Below, piece by piece: positions 1-9,172 of a DNA stretch of 64,000 nt; the first letter of the stretch is position 1, and every line of letters begins with the position of its first letter. Made by a program: the position numbers and the translations under genes. Below the pieces are notes generated by a model, which had not been told where the DNA came from, made no database searches, and saw nothing but the letters and a program-made list of their open reading frames with translations. Source of the DNA: Streptomyces sp. TLI_053 (lineage in GTDB: Bacteria > Actinomycetota > Actinomycetes > Streptomycetales > Streptomycetaceae); contig NZ_LT629775.1 of the NCBI RefSeq assembly GCF_900105395.1, forward strand, positions 4,176,001 through 4,240,000. The letters run 5' to 3'.

Positions 1-1
1 G

Positions 2-205
2 GTCAGCGGCGAGAACGTGTTCTTCGTCGCCACCGGCATCACCGACGGCGAACTGCTGCGCGGTGTGCACTACCGCCAGGAGACCGCCACCACCAGCTCG
101 CTGGTCATGCGCTCCAAGAGCGGCACCATCCGCGAGGTGCACGCCACCCACCGGCTGTCCAAGCTGCGGGCCTACAGCGCGATCGACTTCGACCGCGCCA
201 ACTGA
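2..205 (+). CDS. glpX: Class II fructose-1,6-bisphosphatase (GlpX), C-terminal end only
   Basis: The reading frame is open from base 2 and stops at TGA 203-205, giving the last 67 residues; the start lies before the window. The segment ATGITDGELLRGV and the following serine/threonine-rich stretch are typical of the GlpX family. These enzymes hydrolyse fructose-1,6-bisphosphate to fructose-6-phosphate in cytoplasmic gluconeogenesis and need a divalent metal. A perfect hairpin follows about 70 bases later and separates it from the convergent WhiB-like gene. From memory, S. coelicolor also has glpX beside wblI and a class I fumarase, so this looks like conserved chromosomal order. Confidence 0.88.
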   Translation, partial: VSGENVFFVATGITDGELLRGVHYRQETATTSSLVMRSKSGTIREVHATHRLSKLRAYSAIDFDRAN

Positions 206-273
206 ACCACCCCGTGACCGGGCCGCCCATCGGCGGCGCGGACCACGGCGGCACCACCGCAGCACACGACGAA

Positions 274-314
274 CCCGCGGCCTCGGCGAAATCCCCCTTC
301 GCCGAGGCCGCGGG
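274..314. terminator. Bidirectional terminator between glpX and wblI
   Basis: A perfect 17-bp stem (274-290 pairs with 298-314) has a 7-base loop, ATCCCCC. It lies between two convergent genes and can end transcription from both sides. There is no long U tract, as is usual in Streptomyces. Confidence 0.85.
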
Positions 315-380
315 CGTGACCGGGCGCCTGCCGGGCGGGTGCCGGTCCGGGCGCCGGAGCCCCCGGCCCGGTGCCGGGGA

Positions 381-860
381 TCACCCCGCGATCCGGCCCC
401 TCGCCCCCGGCACCCGGACCGGCTCGCACAGCTCGACGTCCCGCCGGCGGCGGCGCGCCAGCACCACCCGGCGCTCGGCCGCCGTCAGCCCGCCCCAGAC
501 CCCGTAGGGCTCCGGCTGCGCCAACGCGTGCTCGCGGCAGGCCAGCAGCACCGGGCAGCGGGCACAGACCTGCTTCGCCTGCTCCTCGCGCGACAACCGG
601 GCCGCGGTCGGCTCCTTGGAGGGCGCGAAGAACAGGCCCACCTCGTCCCGCCGGCAGGCCGCGGCGGTGTGCCACGGGCTGTCCTCGCCCGCCGGCTGCG
701 CCGGGGGCCGCTCCAGCAACTGCGCCGCGGCCGCGGGCGAGGCGGCGACGGACGGCCGCGCGACCGGCGACGGGGCGGCCGGCGACGGGACGGCGGACGA
801 GGTGGTGCGGGGCTCGATCGGATGCAGCACGGCCGTACTCCTGACGAGGCTCTCGGACAC
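381..860 (-). CDS. wblI: WhiB-like iron-sulfur transcription factor
   Basis: This 159-residue protein starts with GTG. A disordered Ala/Pro/Ser-rich N-terminus (about residues 1-55) precedes a complete Wbl domain. The four cluster ligands are C69, C99, C102 and C108 (C-x29-C-x2-C-x5-C), followed by the GVWGG turn at 120-124 and a basic tail, RRRRR, near 136-140. Wbl proteins bind a [4Fe-4S] cluster sensitive to O2 or NO and act with a sigma factor on promoters. The symbol wblI rests on position next to glpX, a DUF1707 gene and class I fumarase, as remembered for S. coelicolor; the family call is secure, the paralogue less so. The long N-terminus makes the exact start uncertain. Confidence 0.88.
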   Translation of the reverse strand: MSESLVRSTAVLHPIEPRTTSSAVPSPAAPSPVARPSVAASPAAAAQLLERPPAQPAGEDSPWHTAAACRRDEVGLFFAPSKEPTAARLSREEQAKQVCARCPVLLACREHALAQPEPYGVWGGLTAAERRVVLARRRRRDVELCEPVRVPGARGRIAG

Positions 861-1037
861 GGGGAAGCTCGCTCCCCTGCCCGGCTGCGGGGTCCCCGTT
901 CACACCCGGGCCGGCCTCAGGCCGCCTCCGGTACGCAGCCGTACAAGAAGCGATGTGCCAGAGGAACTACCCCACGGCGCCGGGATTCATGCACACTGCA
1001 CGCAACCGACTACAGCGTGCACCCGACACAACGACGA

Positions 1038-1070
1038 GTGCCCGGCCGGGAGTTGTCCCCGGCCGGGCAC
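1038..1070 (-). terminator. Terminator after the DUF1707 gene
   Basis: A 13-bp perfect stem (1038-1050 with 1058-1070) has the loop AGTTGTC. It lies about 90 bases past the stop of the minus-strand DUF1707 gene and before wblI. Confidence 0.7.
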
Positions 1071-1160
1071 CGGACCGGCCGCCGAGCGGCGGAGTCCCCC
1101 GTTCCGAATGCGCCGCGGCGGACCGCCGGACCGTTCCGTCCGGCCGCCGGGCCCGCGGGC

Positions 1161-1925
1161 TCAGTCGGCGCCGAGCTGCTTGCGCACCCACTCCTTGAGC
1201 TTCTTGCCCCGGCGCGGCTTGGCCTCGCAACCGCCGAACACCGCGGTGCCCTTGACCCGCACCACCGGCGCGTACGGGTCCGCCGCGGTCTGCTCCTTGA
1301 CGTCGAAACCGCCGAAGATGCCGACACCGCCGCCGTGCAGGCTGACGTTCTCCGGCACCTTGATCTCCACTCCGCCGAAGATCGCCACCACGTCGATCAC
1401 CACCTCGGGCGACTCGAACACGGCGTCCGTCAGGTCGATCTCGACCCCGCCGAAGATCGCCACCGCGCGCAGGTTCGACCCCACCCGCCAGCGGCCCTTG
1501 CGGGACGAGCCGCCGAAGACCGCCAGCATGGTCGGCGCCTCGTTGCGGGCCGGCAGCCGCACCGGGCCGTCCGGCCGCGGGGTCGCCGCCGGATCGCCCG
1601 ACGGCGACTTCTCGAAGGAGATCCCGCGGTGCACCGGGAGGTCCCGGGTCAGCGGCACGAGGTCCCCCAGGGTCTTGGCCGCGTACGCCGCCTCGATCCG
1701 CTCGGCGTGCTCCTCGACGTCCAGGCGCCCCTCGGCGTAGGCGTCGCGCAGCAGCTCCGCCACTCGTTCGCGGTCGGCGTCCGAGGCGCGGATCTCGGCC
1801 TCCGCCACCGGGGCGTGCTCGGCTCGGGCGGGCGGCGTCGCCCCGGACTTGGTCATCGGTACGGCCCCCCGGCCCTGATCGTCCATCCGCTGGTCCTGCG
1901 GGTCCTTCGACGGCGAGTTCTCCAC
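1161..1925 (-). CDS. DUF1707 domain protein with C-terminal LiaF-like region
   Basis: The protein has up to 254 residues. A DUF1707 domain (about 45-100) contains the typical segment RASDADRERVAELLRDAY and the helix GRLDVEEHAERI. The C-terminal half has repeated beta-type segments built on AVFGG, AIFGG and GIFGG, as in cell-wall-active antibiotic response (LiaF-like) proteins. No membrane segment is visible, so it is probably cytoplasmic or peripheral. Its biochemical role is unknown. The GTG at 1925 lies six bases after a TAGGCT -10-like hexamer (1931-1936), so the transcript may be leaderless; the ATG at 1886, behind an AGGA, is the main alternative start. Confidence 0.8.
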   Translation of the reverse strand: MENSPSKDPQDQRMDDQGRGAVPMTKSGATPPARAEHAPVAEAEIRASDADRERVAELLRDAYAEGRLDVEEHAERIEAAYAAKTLGDLVPLTRDLPVHRGISFEKSPSGDPAATPRPDGPVRLPARNEAPTMLAVFGGSSRKGRWRVGSNLRAVAIFGGVEIDLTDAVFESPEVVIDVVAIFGGVEIKVPENVSLHGGGVGIFGGFDVKEQTAADPYAPVVRVKGTAVFGGCEAKPRRGKKLKEWVRKQLGAD

Positions 1926-2108
1926 GGGCCCAGCCTAGTCAACCGGGCAAGCCCCTCCCCCACCGGCGGGTGACCCCGGTCACGCAGGCTGACCTTCCCT
2001 CGTGGGCGATTCCCGCGCGTCCTACCCTTGAGGGTGCTTTCGCCCTCCAGGGTGCTTCGCCGACGCAGCCGGAACACTGGCAACACTGGACATCTAAGGA
2101 CCGCCCCC

Positions 2109-3776
<1,668 letters not shown>

Positions 3777-3824
3777 CGCCCGCCGGGGGCGGGCCCGCCG
3801 GCCCCCGACGCTCCCGCCCGACCC

Positions 3825-3862
3825 ACCGCCCCGGCCGCCGCCCGCGCCGCGCCCGGGGCGGT
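3825..3862. terminator. Hairpin between fumarase and gntR
   Basis: ACCGCCCCGG (3825-3834) pairs with CCGGGGCGGT (3853-3862) between the two convergent genes. A second GC-rich hairpin at about 3784-3808 lies closer to the fumarase stop. Confidence 0.6.
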
Positions 3863-3890
3863 GGCGCGTCCGCGTCCGGCTCGACATCGC

Positions 3891-3932
3891 GCGTCAGGCA
3901 TCAGACGTCAGGCGTCAGGCATCAGGCGTCGA
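3891..3932. repeat. Two 21-bp tandem repeats spanning the gntR stop codon
   Basis: GCGTCAGGCATCAG at 3891-3904 recurs at 3912-3925, a 21-base period. The second copy contains the stop codon of the GntR gene (TCA 3922-3924 on this strand). The array is made of shorter GTCAGGC-like units. Confidence 0.8.
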
Positions 3933-4683
3933 AGTCGTACTCCAGGACGTAGGAAGCCGCGTCCAGGATCATCTCGTTCAGCTCGACGACCTGGCCCTCG
4001 TCGGCGAAGGCGGTCCGGCAGATGAGGATCACCGGGGTGCCGGCGGAGAGCTCCAGCCGGACGGTCTCCTCGGCGGCCGGCATCCGGGAGCGGACCTCCT
4101 CGCGGAAGTGCACCGGCTTGGCGCCGATCTCGGCCAGCCGGGCGTAGGTCCCGCCCGGGCCGGTGTCCTCACGGGTGATCGCGGTACCGGCCACGAGTCC
4201 CGCGGGCAGGTACGAGGTCGACAGCAGCACCGGTTTGCCGTCCAGGACGAAGCGCCGGTGCCGCACGCACATCGGCTCTCCCGGGTCGACGCCGAGCACC
4301 CGGGCCACGTGCTCCGGCGCGCCCCGCTCGGTGACCGACACCTGGTCGACGACCAGGGTGCGGTTGTCGATGTCGGCCGACCATATCGACCGGCCCGAGC
4401 CCCACTGGCCCTGGGCGAGCCGCTGGATCCCGCGCCGGCGCAGCGGCCGGAAGTCCCGCACGAACACCCCGGCCCCGCGGCGGGCCTCGGCGATGCCCTC
4501 GCTCTGCAGCACGCCGAGTGCCTGACGGGCGGTCATCCTGGCCACGCCGTAGACGTCCATGAGGTCGTTCTCGCCGGGCAGCCGGTCGCCCGCCCGGTAC
4601 TCGCCGGCGTCGATGGCCGCCTTCAGCGTGTCGGCGATCCGTTGGTACTTGGGCTGCTTCTCGCCGCTGCTGCTGCCGACCAT
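3922..4683 (-). CDS. GntR family transcriptional regulator (HutC subfamily)
   Basis: This 253-residue regulator has an N-terminal winged helix (about 10-80) with the GntR signatures YQRIADTLKAAIDAGEYRAG, LPGENDLMDVYGVARMT and ARRGAGVFV. A C-terminal UTRA effector domain follows (about 100-245), with HVARVLGVDPGEP and a VVELNEMILDA segment. Such proteins are dimeric and ligand-released. ATG 4683 was chosen because the winged helix starts immediately after it; the much longer open frame upstream is a shadow of other genes. It is transcribed away from a small gene starting at 4903. Two copies of a palindrome between them are probably its own operators. The ligand cannot be inferred. Confidence 0.87.
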   Translation of the reverse strand: MVGSSSGEKQPKYQRIADTLKAAIDAGEYRAGDRLPGENDLMDVYGVARMTARQALGVLQSEGIAEARRGAGVFVRDFRPLRRRGIQRLAQGQWGSGRSIWSADIDNRTLVVDQVSVTERGAPEHVARVLGVDPGEPMCVRHRRFVLDGKPVLLSTSYLPAGLVAGTAITREDTGPGGTYARLAEIGAKPVHFREEVRSRMPAAEETVRLELSAGTPVILICRTAFADEGQVVELNEMILDAASYVLEYDFDA

Positions 4684-4760
4684 CGCCTTCTCCCTCGTCC
4701 CTCTCGGAAATCGTAGGCGCGCCCGCGGCCGCCGGTAAGCCGATAGGACCGGCTGGACCG

Positions 4761-4795
4761 TTGACATCTCTAGAGATATTAGCTTCTCTAGAGAT
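4761..4795. promoter_or_regulatory. Double palindromic operator in the gntR/small-gene divergent region
   Basis: ATCTCTAGAGAT (4766-4777) is a perfect 12-bp palindrome, and TTCTCTAGAGAT (4784-4795) is a second copy with one mismatch, 18 bases apart centre to centre. TTGACA (4761-4766) abuts the first copy, and a TAATAT -10-like hexamer on the minus strand (4776-4781) lies between them. This AT-rich patch stands out in GC-rich DNA. Binding by the adjacent GntR protein is inferred. Confidence 0.7.
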
Positions 4796-4902
4796 GCTGG
4801 GTAGTCGCCGAGCAGAGCCGAACCAGAAGCCAAGCCACGACAGCGACCAGGGCCGGCCACCACCGTCGCCGCGCCCGCACCGGAGCAGCAAGGAGCAGCG
4901 CG

Positions 4903-5190
4903 GTGAGCATCCGAAAGCGCGCCGCCGCGGCCTACCGGCCGCGCGTGGGGGAATCCGTCCTCGACAGCAGGACCGGACGCACCGGCATCTACATGGACAC
5001 CATCGGCGGGGAGCACTACCTCCGCCCGCCCGAGGGCGGTTGCGAGTGGACCGCCCGCCCCGAACACGTCGGCCCGGCCGGTCCGGCCGGGGCCGGGAGC
5101 GCCGGCGCCGCCGACGCCGACCCCGTCGACCCGAGCAGACCCGCCGGGCGCGCCGACCCGACGGCGACCGCCCCCGCCCACGCGGCCTGA
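4903..5190 (+). CDS. Small conserved actinobacterial protein next to GntR
   Basis: The product has 95 residues and starts with GTG behind AAGGAG. Residues 14-55 form a compact basic/aromatic domain with VLDSRTGRTGIYMD and LRPPEGGCEW. From memory this resembles a common Streptomyces family of small proteins that carry a GRxG...LRPxGGG.EW pattern and sit beside GntR or XRE regulators. The remainder is a Gly/Ala/Pro-rich tail, probably disordered. It has no signal peptide or membrane segment. Its function is unknown. It shares a divergent control region with the GntR gene, so the two are likely co-regulated. Confidence 0.65.
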   Translation: MSIRKRAAAAYRPRVGESVLDSRTGRTGIYMDTIGGEHYLRPPEGGCEWTARPEHVGPAGPAGAGSAGAADADPVDPSRPAGRADPTATAPAHAA

Positions 5191-5483
5191 CCCTTCGCCC
5201 GGCGGGGCAACCCCGGCGGCGAATTCCGGCCACCGGGTCCGCGCGCGGACCGCTCGCCGCCGTGGCGGCCGGCCCTCGGGGAGGGTCGTGCGGACATGTG
5301 CCGGCGGCAATTGCCGACATTCTCGGCAAAGGCTCCGGCGGCCGCAGCGGTACAACTCGTGAACGCGACAACACCCGGATCGACTCGTATACACATGGGC
5401 GGTTTCCGCCGGTATCAGTACCGAATTGCCCCCGGGAATCCCGCCCCGCGGAGCGAGGGGCCGCCGGTGGCCCGACGCGCGAA
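5191..5483. other. Intergenic stretch without a convincing gene
   Basis: Open frames exist on both strands, but none has a good ribosome site or recognisable protein. A slightly AT-richer patch lies at about 5375-5430. The palindrome GCCGACATTCTCGGC at about 5312-5326 is a possible weak hairpin. Confidence 0.5.
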
Positions 5484-5516
5484 CGCCCCGCACCGCCGGT
5501 GGCGGGACGCGGGGCG
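5484..5516 (-). terminator. Terminator after the small peptide gene
   Basis: CGCCCCGC (5484-5491) pairs with GCGGGGCG (5509-5516), and CCGCC (5493-5497) with GGCGG (5501-5505) inside it. The hairpin begins about 20 bases beyond the stop of the minus-strand peptide gene. Confidence 0.7.
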
Positions 5517-5534
5517 CTCGGGTGGCCTGTGGGA

Positions 5535-5648
5535 CTACGGGTGACCGGCGATGATTCCGGCGGAAGCGCCGGTGGCGGTCACGAGGTAGCCGGTGGTCAC
5601 CACGATCGTCGAGACGGCGACGACCGCGAGGCGACGGAAGTGCTTCAC
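5535..5648 (-). CDS. Putative secreted pheromone precursor; predicted mature peptide GIIAGHP
   Basis: This 37-codon gene starts with GTG 5648 and stops with TAG 5535-5537; GGGGGGAA lies about 8 bases upstream. The protein is an almost complete Sec signal peptide and little else: basic n-region MKHFRR, hydrophobic core from residue 7 to about 24, and a c-region ending TGASA with A-x-A at 28-30. Cleavage after A30 would leave only GIIAGHP. The leaderless 85-residue protein encoded 33 bases upstream ends in GIIAAHP, with different synonymous codons and a different stop codon, so the match is at protein level. It faces a TPR-containing AfsR-like regulator. I infer a peptide signal; a plain small exported peptide or RiPP-like product remains possible. 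Confidence 0.7.
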   Translation of the reverse strand: MKHFRRLAVVAVSTIVVTTGYLVTATGASAGIIAGHP

Positions 5649-5681
5649 GGATGTTCCCCCCGGAACTGCTGATCGACGCGC

Positions 5682-5939
5682 TTACGGGTGCGCGGCGATG
5701 ATGCCCTGCGGCTCGCGCTTCTGGCCGGGCTCGGCACCGTCGGCCTTCGCGGCCTCCACGATGTACTGGCCTTCGTCGCCGAACTCGTCGTCCAGCAGGT
5801 CGGCCTTGTGGTCGGCGCTGGGCTCGGCGTACTCGGCCGGGTCCGGGGTCGCCGCGATCGCGCCCTCGACGGCCTGGCCGGCGACGGCCTCGACGGCCGG
5901 CTCGGTCGACACGGGGGTCGCGCTCTCGTTGTTGGCCAT
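5682..5939 (-). CDS. Small acidic protein with C-terminal GIIAAHP
   Basis: An 85-residue protein starts at ATG 5939 with GAAAGG about 11 bases upstream and ends with TAA. It has no signal peptide or membrane segment. The N-terminal half is Ala/Glu/Pro/Val-rich and probably disordered; residues 46-55 are very acidic (DLLDDEFGDE). The C-terminal seven residues, GIIAAHP, match the predicted mature peptide of the next gene (GIIAGHP) at six of seven positions. The two genes are 33 bases apart and probably one operon, divergent from the AfsR-like regulator. It could be an intracellular precursor, a decoy occupying the receptor, or the core-bearing partner of a peptide system. No family was recognised. 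Confidence 0.75.
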   Translation of the reverse strand: MANNESATPVSTEPAVEAVAGQAVEGAIAATPDPAEYAEPSADHKADLLDDEFGDEGQYIVEAAKADGAEPGQKREPQGIIAAHP

Positions 5940-6156
5940 GGGCGGGCCGCCTTTCGGTCATCAAATGTCGTGTGCCCCACCGGTTCGGCGCGGGCACGGA
6001 GTCAGTATCGTAGGGTTGATTAAATGTCCGATAAACATCGTGCGGCTGACCGTGCCGTCCGGCAGAGTCGGCCCCCCGCCTAAGCTGAAGCCACCACAAC
6101 GGCGGAACCGCCGAGCGCCCTACCGGGAAATCGACACCAGGCCATCGGGGGACTAC
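5940..6156. promoter_or_regulatory. Divergent promoter region of the peptide operon and AfsR-like gene
   Basis: This is one of the least GC-rich stretches in the window. On the minus strand TTTATC (complement of 6030-6035) and TACGAT (complement of 6007-6012) are 17 bases apart and could form a weak -35/-10 pair for the peptide operon. AAATGTC at 5963-5969 repeats the left half of the dyad at 6024-6040. Confidence 0.55.
6024..6040. promoter_or_regulatory. Conserved dyad, copy 1 (operator candidate)
   Basis: ATGTCCGATAAACATCG has arms ATGT (6024-6027) and ACAT (6035-6038). A 17-bp relative at 9254-9270 differs at three positions, two of which form a compensatory pair within the arms. It overlaps the possible -35 of the peptide operon. 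Confidence 0.6.
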
Positions 6157-9123
6157 ATGGAGTTTCGGGAGACGCCGCCTGCTCCGGCGCTGCGCTTCCA
6201 GGTACTCGGTCCGGTCCAGGCCTGGCTCGACGGCAGGCAACTCGCCCTCGGCTCCCCGCAGCAGCAGGCCGTCCTGACCATGCTCCTGCTGCACGCCGGC
6301 CGCCCGGTCACCACCCAGGACCTCGTCGACGGGCTCTGGGGCGACCGGCCGCCCACCCAGGCCGTCGCCGCACTGCGGACCTACGTCTCCCGGCTGCGCA
6401 CGGTCATCGAGCCCCGCCGCGAGGTGCGCCGGCCCGCCGAGTTCCTGGTCTCGGTCGCCGACGGCTACGCCCTGCACATCCCGGCCGAGGCCCTCGACGT
6501 CATCGTCTTCGAGAACCTCGCCGTCGAGGCCGCGACCGCCCGCGGCGCAGGGGACCTCGACAACGCCCACCAGTTGCTGGTGCGCTCGCTGGCGCTGTTC
6601 GCCGGCCGGCCGCTCACCGGTGTCCCCGGCCCGTACGCGGACTCCCAGCGGCTGCGGCTCGCCGAGCGCCAGGTCTCGGTGGCCGAGGAGCGCTGCGCGG
6701 TCGCGCTCGACATCGGCCTGCACGCCGAGGTGGTCGGCGAGCTGAACGCGCTCACCGCCGAACACCCGCTGCGCGAGCGGCTGCGCGAACTGCTGATGCT
6801 CGCGCTGTACCGCTGCGGCCGGCAGGCGGAGGCGCTCGGCGTCTACACCGACACCCGGAAGCTGCTGATCGACGAGCTGGGCGTCGAACCGGGCACCGGC
6901 CTCTCCGCGATGCACTCCCGGATCCTCGCCGCGGACCCGGCGCTGGTGCTCCCGGCAGCCCCCGCGCCGACGCCCACCGCCCGGGAGGAGAACCCGGCGC
7001 CCCCGCCGGCACCGGCCCAACTCCCGGCCGACGTCTCCGACTTCAGCGGCCGGGCGGAGATGGTGGCCGACCTGTCGGCCGTCCTGATGAGCGCCACCGG
7101 CCAGGCCGTGGTGGTCACTTCGCTGGCCGGCATCGGTGGCGTCGGCAAGACGACCCTCGCCGTGCACGTCGCCCACCGGGTCCGCACGGAGTTCCCGGAC
7201 GGGCAGCTCTACGTCGACCTCCGCGGCGCGGGCGCCTCACCGGCCGACCCGGCCGTGGTGCTCGGCGACTTCCTGCACGCGCTCGGCGTCACCGAGAACC
7301 CCGACTCGCTGGAGCAGCGCGCCGCCCTCTACCGGTCGCTGCTCGCCAGCCGGCGGATGCTGATCCTGCTCGACAACGCCCAGGACGCCGAGCAGATCCG
7401 TCCGCTGATCCCCGGGGTCTCCAGTTGCGCGGTGCTCGCCACCAGCCGCTCCCGGCTGGCCGGCATCCCCGGCGCACACCTGGTGGACGTCGAGGAGCTG
7501 ACCCCGGAGGAGGCGCTGGCCCTCTTCTCCACGATCGTCGGCGAGCAGCGGATCGCCGCCGAGCCCGAGGCCGCCATGGCCGTGGTGACGGCCTGCGGCT
7601 TCCTGCCGCTGGCCGTCCGCATCGCCGCCGCCCGGCTCGCCAGCCGCCCCCGGTGGAGCGTCTCGGACCTGGCCCGTCGGTTAGCCGATCAACGGCGGCG
7701 CCTGGACGAGCTGCAGCTCGGCAACCTCGCCGTGGAGACCACCATCGGGCTCGGGTACGGACAGCTGTCCCCCACCGAGGCCCGGGCCTTCCGCCTGCTC
7801 GCGCTGATCGATTCGCCCGACTTCCCGCTGGCCGCGGCCGCCGCGCTGCTGGGCACCGACGAGCGGACGGCCGAGGACGTCGCCGAGGCGCTCGTCGAGG
7901 CCAACATGCTGGAGTGCTTCACCCCGGGCCGCTACCGGTACCACGACCTGCTGCGGCTCTACGCGCAGCGCCGGAACGAACGGGCCGGCGACACGGAGCA
8001 GCAGCACGCCGCGGTGCGGCGGCTGCTGAACCTGCTGCTGCCCACCATGTACAACGCCGCCCGGGCGATCGAACCCGACGACCAGCTGCCCGAGCCGCTG
8101 AGTCCGCCGGACGGTCCCGGACTGCCCCTGCCGACCAGCGACGCCGCCCGGGAGTGGCTCCGGACCGAGAACGCCGTCCTGCTCAGCTCGGTGGAGACCG
8201 CGGTCTGCGGGCCGAGCGAGCTGCGACGGCCCGCGGTGGACCTGTTGATCCTGCTGTACAGCCTCGGTGCCGACCCCACCCAGGGGCCCCGGGTCCGCTC
8301 GATCCTGGAAGTGGCGGACCGCAACGCCCAGGCGACCGAGGACACCGCCGGACTCGCGCGGGTGCACTTCGCGATCGGCACCCTGCAGTCCGTCACCAAC
8401 GACTTCCAGGGCGCGGAGCGTTCGCTGCGGCGGAGCCTGGAGTTCCAGACCAGCGGCGACATGACGGTCCTCCGTTCCGCCGCCACCAACACCCTCGGCA
8501 TCATCCTGAGCATCGGCAACCGCCCCGCCGAGGCGCTGCCGTTCTTCGAGCAGGCGCTCGCGATCAGCCGGGTGGTCGGCGCGCCGATCGGCGAGGCCAG
8601 ACTCATCAGCAACATCGCCCGCGTCCAGCAGCGGCTGGGGATGACCGACGTCGCCGTCAGCTCCGCCAGTGAGGCGGTGGCGGCCGCGCGGGCCTCCAAG
8701 AACGGCCCGTGCCTGGCCGACACGCTGTACCAGCTCGGTGTCGTCCTCGCGTCCGGCGAGGCGGTCGACCATCTGCGGGAAGCGCACAAGCTGTACCAGG
8801 CCCAGCAGAACCCGCTCTGGGAGGGCTACACCCTCGCCCGGCTGTCCTCCTCCCTGCTCTCCGCCGGCCAGCAGGCCGAGGCGGCGGAGACGGCCGAGGA
8901 GTCGCTGGCGATCGGGCTGGAGATGGACTCCGCCTACTGCCAGGGCCTGGCGAACGCCGCACTGGGCGAGGCGCTGCTCGGCCTCGCCCAGCCGGCACGC
9001 GGACTGGCGTGCCTGCGCGAGGCGCACGCCGTCTTCACGCGGCTCGGTGTGCCCGAGGCCTCCCCCGTGGCGGACCTCATCTCCCAGCAGCACACCGAGC
9101 CCTTCCCTCCCCCCGCGCCGTAG
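6157..9123 (+). CDS. AfsR-like regulator: SARP DNA-binding/BTAD, NB-ARC ATPase and TPR domains
   Basis: The protein has 988 residues. An OmpR-type winged helix (about 12-105) with QQQAVLTMLLLHAGRPVTTQDLVDGLWGD-type features leads into a BTAD helical domain (about 112-258), the SARP layout. After a Pro/Ala linker (262-292) comes an NB-ARC STAND ATPase: Walker A GIGGVGKTT at 325-333 and Walker B MLILLDNAQD at 401-410. The C-terminal region (about 690-980) is helical TPR-like repeats. ATG 6157 has GGGGGA six bases upstream. Codon 509 (7681-7683) is TTA, so translation should need bldA. Relatives such as AfsR activate antibiotic genes after ATP-dependent assembly triggered through the TPR part. 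The divergent peptide genes suggest a peptide ligand; that is inference. Confidence 0.88.
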   Translation: MEFRETPPAPALRFQVLGPVQAWLDGRQLALGSPQQQAVLTMLLLHAGRPVTTQDLVDGLWGDRPPTQAVAALRTYVSRLRTVIEPRREVRRPAEFLVSVADGYALHIPAEALDVIVFENLAVEAATARGAGDLDNAHQLLVRSLALFAGRPLTGVPGPYADSQRLRLAERQVSVAEERCAVALDIGLHAEVVGELNALTAEHPLRERLRELLMLALYRCGRQAEALGVYTDTRKLLIDELGVEPGTGLSAMHSRILAADPALVLPAAPAPTPTAREENPAPPPAPAQLPADVSDFSGRAEMVADLSAVLMSATGQAVVVTSLAGIGGVGKTTLAVHVAHRVRTEFPDGQLYVDLRGAGASPADPAVVLGDFLHALGVTENPDSLEQRAALYRSLLASRRMLILLDNAQDAEQIRPLIPGVSSCAVLATSRSRLAGIPGAHLVDVEELTPEEALALFSTIVGEQRIAAEPEAAMAVVTACGFLPLAVRIAAARLASRPRWSVSDLARRLADQRRRLDELQLGNLAVETTIGLGYGQLSPTEARAFRLLALIDSPDFPLAAAAALLGTDERTAEDVAEALVEANMLECFTPGRYRYHDLLRLYAQRRNERAGDTEQQHAAVRRLLNLLLPTMYNAARAIEPDDQLPEPLSPPDGPGLPLPTSDAAREWLRTENAVLLSSVETAVCGPSELRRPAVDLLILLYSLGADPTQGPRVRSILEVADRNAQATEDTAGLARVHFAIGTLQSVTNDFQGAERSLRRSLEFQTSGDMTVLRSAATNTLGIILSIGNRPAEALPFFEQALAISRVVGAPIGEARLISNIARVQQRLGMTDVAVSSASEAVAAARASKNGPCLADTLYQLGVVLASGEAVDHLREAHKLYQAQQNPLWEGYTLARLSSSLLSAGQQAEAAETAEESLAIGLEMDSAYCQGLANAALGEALLGLAQPARGLACLREAHAVFTRLGVPEASPVADLISQQHTEPFPPPAP

Positions 9124-9172
9124 GGCCCCGTTCCCCCGTACTTCCCCCCTGGGGTCCTCCCCGTGAGCGTTC

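Noticed and set aside
5016..5396. Minus-strand frame upstream of the peptide terminator
   Set aside because: It overlaps the end of the small protein gene in antisense, has no clear ribosome site, and its sequence is low-complexity Arg/Pro/Gly.
5645..5980. Alternative minus-strand frame overlapping the 85-residue acidic protein
   Set aside because: It is Arg/Pro/Ser-rich shadow sequence. The chosen frame gives a balanced acidic protein whose C-terminus matches the neighbouring peptide.
3922..7176. Very long minus-strand open frame of more than 1000 codons
   Set aside because: Only its last 253 codons (to ATG 4683) encode a recognisable protein. The rest runs antisense through the AfsR-like gene and is a GC-skew shadow.
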